This document shows positions 50,216 through 60,900 of a stretch of DNA of 64,000 nucleotides, one piece after another (position 1 is the first letter of the stretch; every line of letters starts with the position of its first letter). The DNA lies in the NCBI GenBank assembly GCA_016806645.1, contig JACSYO010000570.1:2416501-2480500 (forward strand), in the 5' to 3' direction. The notes beneath the pieces were generated by a model that saw nothing but the letters and a program-made list of their open reading frames with translations, did not search any database and was not told the origin of the DNA. The stretch is from Ophiodon elongatus (lineage: Eukaryota; Chordata; Actinopteri; Perciformes; Hexagrammidae). A program made the position numbers and the translations under genes.

Positions 50216-51530
50216 AAAACCATAAAAATAAAAACGAATGATAATAATAATAATGATTGTAATAAAAATAGTGTGAATTCATAAACGCATTTTGAGGACA
50301 TTTTTATAATAATAATAGAATCAGTCAAATTACAAATATGCCTAACACAATAAACAGCCATCAAAATGTTTCCTTTAAAATATATATTCTGAACTTTGAT
50401 TTGTCGCCATATGTTTTATATTATATATTTATAATATTCTATTTTCCAAAGTTTTTTTTTTTTCTGTGTTCAAGTTCCGGTGTATTATTCTAATCTCAAG
50501 TACTGTAGTGTGTTTACTGACAATGTTGTTGTCAGCTCACAGCTGGCTCAACGGCTGAAAGGGAGTGACTCTGAGTGCATTTCTTATGCTGAAGTCGGCC
50601 TCTGCTGGGCTCATTGTGCTATTACATTACTGACAAGGTCCTACTGTACACGTTTTTGAAGACAAAGCAAACAATTGTTTACAAATGTTTATTCTGTCCA
50701 GTTGTCATCTTTCTAGTCACACTTTGTTCGTAGCAAAGAGTACATTTTTTAAGCAAATTCAACCCTGCTAGCTTAAGCTGAAAATTGCAGGTGCAAACAC
50801 TGTTAACAAGTTACAATGCCTTGATATGTTAATTGTTCTCATCTGAGATGTTGAATGGGAGTTATAGATGAAGTTGAAGCACTGTAAGGTGTTATCTTCT
50901 CACATGCAACATCTTCCTCATTCTTCACTCACCCTGGTACTTACATACACCACACCTCACCTCCACCCTTTTCTCTTTTTGTCTGAGCTGAGAACCAGTT
51001 CATGACAGTATCTAGAAGAGACAAAAGCAGTTGAAATCGGATGAAGCGCAACTGCTGACAGTATTGTAACATTTCAAATGTTAAAATACTGAAAATACAC
51101 ATACTTTTCAGTATGTGTGGGCACTGAAAGTAGTTGAGGTGCAAAAGATGAAAGCGAATTTTAAGTTGAAGCACCAGAGGTGTAGTTTAAGTGCCCTGTA
51201 CATATTTTAGTGTCACTTGGTAAGAAGGGAGAGCAGAGTGGTCAGGTGATGAGTGGATGCTGAAAGCAGTTGAAGTGTGTAGTGTAAATAATACAAATAA
51301 AGATATACAGGATAGAAGAATATGAGTGCGCATCACCAAAGGAATACAAAAGTTCAACCGTGACTTTCAGTGCCAATAATCTGAAAGAATGATCCCACTA
51401 CTAATGAAAAGTTCAACTTTCATTCCTGCTCCTTCCTCGTCACCTGCTCATATATCAAACACCTGAGTGGTCTCATTTGTCCGTCAATGTGAAAGAACCG
51501 GTGGAGCAAGTTGATGTGAGAGGACCTGAG
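50216..51530. other. Intergenic stretch between divergent snx9 and MOXD genes
   Basis: No gene supported. Contains a small ATA run at about 50,240. A 160-codon minus-strand frame at 51,420-51,902 overlaps the G-rich region and has no family signature. Confidence 0.5.
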
Positions 51531-51531
51531 A

Positions 51532-51594
51532 GGGGGGACGGGGGCACGGTGGGACGGGTGGACGGGGGGTGGGGGGACGGGGGTACAGTAAGTA
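51532..51594 (+). promoter_or_regulatory. G-rich tract with G-quadruplex potential
   Basis: About 63 bp carrying many runs of three or more G separated by short ACG, CAC or T spacers, ending about 400 bases upstream of the MOXD start codon. A second G-rich patch is at 51,818-51,839. Quadruplex potential is visible; a regulatory role is inference. Confidence 0.5.
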
Positions 51595-52000
51595 GGTGAA
51601 GTCCGCAGCTCGTTAGGAGAAACAGAAAGAGGGTATGAGAGTGTAATTCTGTGAAAAGACTTGACTTCAAGGCTTAAGATGTTCACATCAAAGGCAGTGA
51701 AGAAGCAGATTTCACACAGAGGATGAGCTTTGAAGAAATCCTTAAATGAAAGTATGGTGAAATATATCACAAAAATAAGAATGCAATTGAGACTGCAGCC
51801 AAAGTGGTATGCAGTGTGGGTGGGGGGGAGGAGGAGGGGCTGTGCCACAAGGACAAATGTGAAATGAATGAGCATTTTTTTGCTCTTATCACACGGTTCC
51901 ATCGTGCAACGCAGGTGTGTCAGAGGAGGAGTGGGAGGGTGTTTGGCAGCTCCACAGACACTGAGCTCAGTTTGAAGATCTCCAACTTCACAGAGACATC

Positions 52001-55000
52001 ATGCGCTCTCTGCTTCCTTTCCTCTGCCTGGTCTCGGTCTGGCCCAAAGGAGCAGGGGCTTCGGACCCCAACTTGCCCTTCATGGAGTACCTGGACCAGA
52101 ATGAGTTGGTGTGCCTGAAGTGGGGCTTTGATAACCCGCAAGGAAACATAACATTCAAGCTGGTAGTCAACACAACAGGCTGGGTGGGCATTGGTTTCAG
52201 TTCGAACGGAGAAATGACAGGGTCAGACATCGTCATGGGGGGAGTTGGACCCGGTGGACCCTACTTCTCAGTAAGTCAGCACCAGATGTTAACAACTGCA
52301 CTTGGAGCAGTTTGTTTTATGCCTTTATCTTTAAATACTACAGGCAAACTGTGTTTTTGTTTTTTCAATGCTCAACAGCAAACTGAGCACAATGTCTGAG
52401 GGTCGTGTCTTTCTGTCCATTAGGATTACCATGCCACGGGGAAATACATGCCTGTGGTGGACGAGCAGCAGAGCTACACTCTCCTCTCTCTGACTGAGAG
52501 TGAAGGTCAAACCATCATGACCTTTCAGAGGGCCATTCTGTCGTGCGATGACAAAGATTTCCAAATCACTGTAAGACTTTCAGATATTTTGTCTCCCAAT
52601 TTCTTAAAGTTAATGTTCTGCATGTGTGGTAATAGGTGTGCAGCTGTATTCATTTCAGTTACCTTTGACACAAAAAACTAATTGCTTGAGAATTTAGTGT
52701 TTTATCCATTATTTGGTTCTGAGGGTGTTTTTCTTATTCCGGTTCAAGTTTCATTGCTAAATCACACTGAATATGTGTTGAGATTGGAAATTTATAACAT
52801 TAATCTTGTTGATGTCAGACTGGTTGAAACTTTTTAACAGAATGAAATAATTGATTAATGAACCATGTCTTGTAAGAATTGGTGAGTTACCCCACTCTAT
52901 GAGGCTGCTTTTTCCATGGCAACAATACCATGCATACAGGCCAACACCTGTTTTTTTACACCATGAAGCTGACACTTGAATCACAAGGCTGTGGCTCATT
53001 ATTTGTAATAGTAGACTCTTTTGTATCGCTGACCTATATCTTCCATGTAAAGCTCAAGTTTCCTGCTTTTATCCACGTTAACTATGTTCGAGAATTTCTA
53101 TTGTTAGGTTCACCTAAATGTTTTTGAATAGCGCATTGAGTTGGGTGTTTTTCAGATATGAAGACCAAGTCAACAGAAGAAAGAGGCACGCAAGATTTTG
53201 TTTTGCATCAAACAAATGAAATGCTATACATCATTCATCATACACCCTTGTTGTATGAATTGAAAATGGTGGTAAAATGCAAAGTCAGAGCACTAAACTG
53301 TCTCTGTTTAATCGCTTGACTTTAAAAAATTAGTTGTTTCTTAAGGTAAATAGAGCCTTGATTTTTCAGTTTCAGAAAACACAGGAACATGCCACATCCC
53401 TTTTTCCCCAATGAAAGCTCTCGCATGTTGCCGCTTTTGTATTGAATCATATTCGTTGACTGAAATCGGCCACCTCTTTTACAGGCTCTACCCATGAAAC
53501 TGATCTATGCCTACGGATTAACAGATGAGATCGCTAACCATCGGGCTCGTAGAGGCGCCAAGGAAGTCAATCTGCTGAACTATATGCCCAGGACCACCAT
53601 AACCAACCCCAACTATCTCAGCGCCACAATGGATAATGTAGGGATAATTGAAAACAAATGACAAACAATGCATGTTTGCAGGGATTATGGGAAAATGTGT
53701 AGATTTTAACCTTGTAAGCTCACTTATCTCATGAGATCTAAGATGCGAGCTGGAATACTTTATAGTCTTTATATAGTTTGGATGAACGGATGGAAATCAA
53801 TTCTGATAGCAGTAGTCATCCAAGCTAAGAGACAAGGACACATTTTGTTGTGTTTATCTTCACCTTTATCTTTATCTTTTGCAGATCACTGTCCCTTCCG
53901 ATCTTACCTACTACCATTGCAAGGTCATGAAGTTTCAAAACTTGGATCTAAATACACCATATCATATATATCAGGTAATCATCATTAATTATTTTCCTCA
54001 CCTTTAATCAAAATCAGCAATTTAATGCTTTTTTTTACGTAGTATTGGATTAATATACTGTCATCAGTGGATTGAGCTTTCAGATCCAAAACAAGTCTGA
54101 CTGTAGTAGTTCCGATGAAAATAGTTAACTGGTACTGTATAAATACGTGTCATTTATTAATTCCTAGCTATGGAAGAATAAATAGTCCCACACCTGATAA
54201 GTCAACATAAAAATAAACTACAAGCATCACAATTTTCAGTTTTATGTCTACCTTCATTCATCGTTTTTTAAACCCTCTGTACCAAATCTCTTCTTACTTT
54301 ACCCCAGATTGAACCAGTGATTGAGCACCTGGACATTGTGCATCACATGCTGCTGTACCACTGCCCCTCCTCTGTGACGCAGCCGTACGACAGGCCGTGC
54401 TACATGGGCGACAAAGGGGACGTCTGCATCGGGGTGGTGGCTGCATGGGCAGTGGGAGGAGGGGTGAGGGACAATCAAGTGTCGATTGCTGAATGCTTAA
54501 ATTCATGTTGTTGTCTGTATTCTTGTGTCCATATATCCATGTCAGGGTTGACATGAGCTGATCCACAATTTATTTCTGAAACTTCAGGTATTTGAGCTTC
54601 CAGAAAATGTGGGTATTCCTGTTGGAGGTGCGGACAGCAATACATTCTATAGGCTGGAAATCCACTACAACAATCCAAACAATGAAGCAGGTAAATACTG
54701 TATATATCCATCTATCTATCTATGTATCTATGTACCTGTCTCAGACTTAACATAGCTCATAGATAGATAGATAGATAGAAAAAGATAGAGATAGTGATAT
54801 AGATATAGATATAGATATAGATAGATAGAGATTGAGATAGAGATAGATAGATAGATAGATAGATAAAGATAGAGATAGAGATATAGATATACATAGAGAT
54901 AGAGATAGAGATAGAGATAGATAGATAGATAGATAGATAGATACCATCTCTCCCTGTTTTCCCAGGCTGAGTAGAACTCCCCATGGGTAGTAAATTTACC

Positions 55001-57476
55001 TTTATTTGTAAAATTGGTGGTATTTCCCTTTAAGATACCACCAGTGCATTTTAATACAACATGGAAAACATTTGCTTTGGCTGTTGTCTGAACAATAATA
55101 AACAGCATACAGTTATACTGTATAATATACTTTCATAACACAGTATTACTTTTCACTATACTTATTACTATCTATACAACATCTTTAAACTCCTGTCTCT
55201 TTTCTGTTTAGGTAGGACAGACAGCTCAGGACTGAGGCTTCACTATACAATCCAACCCAAGAAGTATGATGTGGGCATCCTGACCACAGGTGTGTTACCA
55301 CATGCCTATCTGAGCTACAACATCCCTCCAAAAGCCACTCAATTCCACACCTACGGCGTGTGTAATACAACTCTCTTTTCTCAGGTCTGTAGTGTTTCAG
55401 TGTGGATTATAAACTGATACAACTTAAAAGGTCTTTTTTTGTAATGTACGTGCTCCTGATAGTGTTTGCTTTACACCCCTAGCTTATGAATCCTGTGCCT
55501 GATCTGCAAGTGTTTGCTGTGTTGCTACACACTCACTTGGCTGGGAGGAAAATCAGAGTGGGCCATTACAGGTAAGAAAAAGAGAAAAGGGATTTGAATT
55601 TTGTCAGTCAATATCAAAGTTTGAGAATGAAAAAAGACTTTGACTAGCTTTGTAAAAAAAACACAGCAGCAAATTGTTGGTAACAATAAAAATCAAAGAT
55701 ATCACTGTTGAAGGAGTGAGCGTTGTCATCGGATTTTAATGGACAACCAAAAACTAAAGGAGAAGATTAAATAATTAATTTAGGGTTGTTTTTGTTTTGA
55801 GTAATATCCAGTTTTGATGAAGAACATGCATTGTAGCATTGTTGTCTTCTAAACTATCATTTCATACATCTTGGCCACTGTAGAAATGGAGAGCAGATAG
55901 ACTTATTGGCCTTGAATGACAACTACAACTTTGAGCTACAGCAGACCGTCAGTTTGGGAAACATCAAGACCATCAAGCAGGTAAGTTTCCTTTGCCTCTG
56001 TGCCCAAATATTATGCCCATATTTTACAAGGCAGTTTTTTTAGTAAGTTATTAGTTGTTTGTGAAACAATATCATTTGAACAGTGCTCTGTAATGTATCA
56101 TGCCACATTTCTTGTCTTCCATTTCAGGGTGATGAGATTGTGGTGGAGTGCACCTACAATACTACCGATCGCACCAAAGTCACCAGGGTGGGTACATACT
56201 GTTAACCTCATGTCATTACATTACTTTAAATGAAATCAGCATTGTCCAAGAAATACAAAAAAGAAACGCATGTAATATGAAGACTTTTGATGAAACAAAT
56301 GAGCAGTTTAATCGTTCATGTGTCAGAAAGATTGATGAAAGATATGTTTGTCAAACAGTGTGGAATTAGCACTATAACCCACATAGAGGTGTATCTTAAC
56401 ATGAACAGAAAAATATATTGGTCCTTCCTGTACAAATGGAATACAGTATAATTTTATGGGTGGACTCTTTAAGAGAAACATGTCAATATAATATACAACT
56501 CATAACGCTATAATATTGGAGCAGAAATTTTCATAGGGGGCATCACTGGAAATGTATAGCTTTAATTTGAAGGCGTACAATGATTGTTGGGAACAAGCCG
56601 AATCAAGCGAACCACACAGAGTCCTCCTGAGGGGGGCCAGTGTTGGGCCAGCGACTATCAGGCCCTCCGACCCCTCTTGATGGCGCCGCTGCCTGGCTTT
56701 CATATTCCCATGCCATCTTACCTTTTATGCACATGTATAAAAAGTCTCATGTCTTTAATGCCTGCCATGTATTACATTTTCCTCTTTGAGATGGGATTAG
56801 CGACTACTGATGAGATGTGCCTGGCCTTCCTACTCTACTACCCTGCAATCAAGATCACCACATGTGTTAGCCACCCAAATACAAGGTATCTATCAACAAA
56901 CACAAGCTAGCAGTGAGACCTGATGCAGTCCTTCTCAAAATATGTCTGCTGACACTGCTGGTTTATAATCAGCTTACATATATACATTACATACATATTA
57001 ATTTTAAGCAGCTGTATCTTGATACGCTCTCATACTAATTTCTGACAGCATGTCTGAGGACGTCAGAACTTCAGACCAGGATACAATTGCTGCGCAGGAG
57101 AGTTTCCTAAAGAACCTTCCACAATTTCAAATTGTCTCCGGTAATGTAAGTATAAATAGTCTGAATGGTTTTATAGTCTGTTTTCTATTATACCTCCAAT
57201 CTAATGAATACATTTTGTTGAGGACTTTTTGTTTATAAAAGACTGTGGAGTCCTCTGTCTGCCTCTGTCAAGTATCATAAAAAGAGGTATTTCTTTGTCA
57301 TAATTTCTATTTCACAGTATACTTTCTCATCCAACCGAAATGGCATGGTCAGGGAGATGATGAAGACACCGACTGTCACTTGTCACAAACCCAATGCGGC
57401 AAGCAGACTCGGCACTTCCTGGGTTATGAATTTTGCAGGAATCATACTTCTGCTTCTCTGGATTGCAATAATGTAA
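52001..57476 (+). CDS. moxd2: DBH-like copper monooxygenase (MOXD family, MOXD2-like)
   Basis: Thirteen exons give 562 aa: 52,001-52,270; 52,424-52,570; 53,485-53,637; 53,885-53,974; 54,308-54,463; 54,588-54,690; 55,212-55,384; 55,483-55,571; 55,884-55,980; 56,128-56,187; 56,791-56,885; 57,049-57,145; 57,318-57,476. Residues 1-20 are a signal peptide. About 25-140 form a DOMON domain (TTGWVGIGFSSNGEM, GSDIVMGG). Two copper type II monooxygenase domains follow. All expected copper ligands are present: H232/H233 (VHHMLLYHC) and H298 for one copper, H380/H382 (HTH) and M455 (TTDEMCLAF) for the other. The C-terminal GIILLLLWIAIM is a tail anchor or GPI signal. DBH and PHM, the models of this family, hydroxylate substrates with ascorbate and O2; the natural MOXD substrate is unknown. 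The length and the only moderate match to human MOXD1 favour MOXD2 over MOXD1; that symbol is tentative. Confidence 0.9.
54702..54942. repeat. (TATC)n facing (GATA)n tetranucleotide repeats in MOXD intron 6
   Basis: A short TATC/TATG tract at 54,702-54,732 is followed after about 35 bp by a long imperfect GATA array (GATAGA, GATATA variants) to 54,942. The two tracts are inverted with respect to each other. Minus-strand Ser-Ile-Tyr frames are artefacts. Confidence 0.9.
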
Positions 57477-57749
57477 CATGGTTGTATGAGCAACAGATTC
57501 AAACCATTGCAATCTTGATAAAGTAAGGCACAGTTAATACAATCTCTATTGTAGCCAATATTCAACTTCACAAGTATACCATTTTCTATGTTTTTGTTTT
57601 CTCTGTTCATTGCATATCTTTTTCTCTTTGGTATTAATTATTAATCATCTCTTATGTGTGTACATGCATTGTGTTCATTAAGCCTACTTGATGATATGTA
57701 TATGTATGCAATTATATAAAAGAGCCAATAATTTGCTACGTTCTCACTT

Positions 57750-57755
57750 AATAAA
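57750..57755 (+). other. Candidate poly(A) signal of the MOXD gene
   Basis: AATAAA 274 bases after the stop codon and about 190 bases before the rps6kc1 start codon. It is the last such signal before the next gene. Confidence 0.5.
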
Positions 57756-57780
57756 ATGTATACACCACAAATAATACATG

Positions 57781-57947
57781 CACGTGGTGTTATGACAAGT
57801 GTATGCACGTGACATTAAGGCGTGTAGTTACACATACGGTCCACAGGGAGGCGCTCTAGCGTGTGTGCCTGCCTGGCTCTGTGCTGTCAAGGAATGAATG
57901 TGTAAAGCTAGCCGAGTGGTAGCTTTGGCAATGTTGTTACTATCAGA
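57781..57947 (+). promoter_or_regulatory. rps6kc1 upstream region with two CACGTG E-boxes
   Basis: CACGTG occurs at 57,781-57,786 and 57,806-57,811, the second in the context GCACGTGACA. Both lie between the MOXD poly(A) signal and the rps6kc1 start codon, 137-167 bases upstream of it. No TATA box is evident. bHLH (USF/MYC/TFE type) binding is inference from the motif. Confidence 0.45.
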
Positions 57948-60900
57948 ATGATATCGCAGCGGGACAGAGGAGAACTGGCTCGCTTTTATACTGTCACAGA
58001 TCCTAAAAAGCACCTGAAAGGCTACACCGTGTACAAAGTCACCGCGAGGGTAAGTAGGAGGAGGAGGATGAGCACACTGATGCTAAGGTGGTTCTTAGCT
58101 AGCTGTGCTAACAAAGCTAATATGATGCAAACACAAGTAACGTGACTTTAACCTCCCACGGGCAGCTCGTAATTGTGACTGCTGTTTTTTAGGTGTAATG
58201 GAGAGCTCACAGGGAACATTCAGGCTTGTTCGTGTTTTCAAATGTGTCTGTATTCAACCCCCAGTGGATTGCCTAGTTGCTACAATATGAGCCAGACTGA
58301 TTGAACCTAAACCTAAACGCTGTGTTGACCTGGTTTCAGCTAGCTAGCTTTGTTAGTCCTATATGTAGCGTTACGACAGACGGGCATTAAGGAGATAATG
58401 TCAATAATCTTGAAGCAGACTCAAACAATAACTAGCAGGTTCATGTTGCCATTGTATTTATAGGCAAGTGTCCCAGATACATTTGAAATAAGTAATTAAC
58501 GTCGTGGGGGATCCTGAGGATCGAGCCAGACCTAGATGGAGAAATGTCAAAGCCTTCATAACCTTTGTGTTAATTGCTTGACATGATACTCCCTTTATCT
58601 ATCTCCCAGAGCAAAGTGTTGCTATACTATGAAGCTAGTTCAAGGTAGGTAGGAGAAACCCTGGATTAAAAAAAAAAAAAAAATGCTTTCAGTTTTCAAT
58701 TTACTTTCAGTTTTGGACAATCAGGCTTTCATCACTAGGCAATATGTCCCTGTCCCCATTGATCACATACAGCAACTCCCAGATCAAGTACTGGTATAGT
58801 ACCTCATGTGATGATGAAATGAACAGAGGTATCCTATTATTCAGCCACTCTTATGCCAAACCTCAAGTTACCAGTTTGTGCAGTCTTACAGATGCATGGT
58901 CACACTCCCAGGTCAATAACTCAGAAAAAGGACTGGCTGAGTTTCTTTGTCTCTGCCTGCATGCCATCATGCTTGTTATGATTGTTGGTGATGTCGCGTT
59001 CCTACACTCATTCACTATATAAAGCACTCATTGTCACACTCAGAGCTGTGTCCCTGCTCATACTTGTGCCAGCCTCACAATAAGGTCTTGAACCAGCGCT
59101 GGCATCTTACACTTGTAGATAGGAATCGCTCACAGAGAGGTTCTAAAGCCTTGAGTTCTCTTCCCCCATTCTCCACATAGATCATCTCCAGGAAGAACCC
59201 AGAGGATGTCCAAGAGGTAAGACATGCAGACATTATGTGTATATTGTAACTCGGTGAGTGTGCAAGGCATTGGTAGGCTGTTGACTTTCTTGAAAGACAG
59301 GAGTTTAATTGAATATTTCGGAGGGAATTTCTCCTGCAGGGTTGGAGGATAAGCACGGCTTCTGTGTAGCGTGAGCTATCTGTTATCTCAGACCAAGTTG
59401 GTTGAGACCTTTTAAAGTGTGAGTTGTGTATGGCTTTATGTTCCTTATCCACGTCCTTACATGAGATATATTGTAAAGCAAAGCTTAATGTTTCTGCCCA
59501 GAAATTTCAGTTGCCAAAATAAGACATAAAAAAGCAGAGTATAAGGTCGACATCAGGATACATTTTTTTCCCCTTGTATTTCTTTTTACATTTCAAGCTT
59601 ACTTTATGTCAAAATACTGACACTCAGGCTTTTATTGTCCACAATTTAATTATTAAATATTGCCAGTCAAATTTTCAGTATGAAAATTATATGGATTTTT
59701 TTTTTTTTTTGCCCAAGATAACTGTTCTGTCTTTTAAAAAGGTTTTACAGAACATTCAACTATTGCCCTTTCCCATAATGTATCTACAAACATGCTGTAA
59801 AAACTCACATGCATGCTCTCTGGCGTTTGTCACACACTGAGGAATGCAGCCTCGCCTGGAACCAGTGCTAATGCAGCAGGCATGATGTCAATTACTGCAT
59901 GTGTGTGTCTGAGAGACGGAGTGGAAGCGCTTTGCCTGGAAACACATACCGTCATTATTGGGCAGTGCTCCTGTTTGGGGTGGTGCTCTGCTCAGCCTTG
60001 TTCTCTTCACACCAGCAGGCTGGCCAGGATTTTAGCAAACCGGAGTCGCAGCTCAACGTTAGGCCTTTTTGTTTTGCTTTATGCCACAGAGTAAGGAACT
60101 ACTTTATCCATGTCTGTGTGTGAATGTTGTGACTTGTGTTGGACGTTTTATTGCACGCGATGGCTATAGGATGAGCAATTTTGCTTAACTTAGCAGAGGA
60201 ACAACAGCTGATTTTTGATTCGTCTTAGTTTCCGGCTATGGAGAGGTGCTGTTGACAATGAATATATTAATTACTATGATATTTTAAATACAGTGCTAAT
60301 GAGATTACTTTTACAGACTATTACAAAAGATCTGGTTACTTCTTCAATCATCACAATTGATGCTTGATTAATTTGGTGAAGCTTCACATATTATTAAACC
60401 AAAAATGATTCCTCAACTCCTCCTGCTCCTGCCTATCTTCATCCATCTCTCCTCTTGTTCTTTCTGTAGATAACGGTATGGAAGAGATACAGTGATTTCA
60501 GAAAGCTTCATCAGAACCTCTGGCAGTTGCATAAGAATGTATGTAGCCAGTCGGAGCTGTTTCCTCCGTTTGCCAAGGCCAAAGTCTTCGGTAAGAAACT
60601 ATTGCCCTTGATTCCCGTGTGTCACACATTTGTCCAGATTAATGCAGAGAAACCAAATGCTTGTCTCAGAAGAGTTCTCTGCTACCTTTTTAAATATTGT
60701 GGTTGTTTGCGTTAGTGACAACACTGTGTGACAGACTGCTGTAGTAAGAGAGACTAAATCCTGGATCTTTGGATCACTGAAGGAGTAGTGAGGACTCTGC
60801 CCCCTTGAGGCAGCTCAGAGTTATTACGTCATATGTTATGTTATGCACTACTCTTGCTTGACTTAATCATGCGTAAAGGCAATATCCCTTTAATGTGTGT

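Noticed and set aside
49618..50217. 199-codon frame and its minus-strand partners
   Set aside because: Pure Ile-Tyr alternation from the TA array.
51420..51902. 160-codon minus-strand frame upstream of the MOXD gene
   Set aside because: Runs across the G-rich tract (Pro/Val-rich artefact) and shows no family signature or splice signals.
58744..59022. 92-codon frame in rps6kc1 intron 1
   Set aside because: Does not match any rps6kc1 exon; the PX coding joins cleanly from 58,049 to 59,182 without it.
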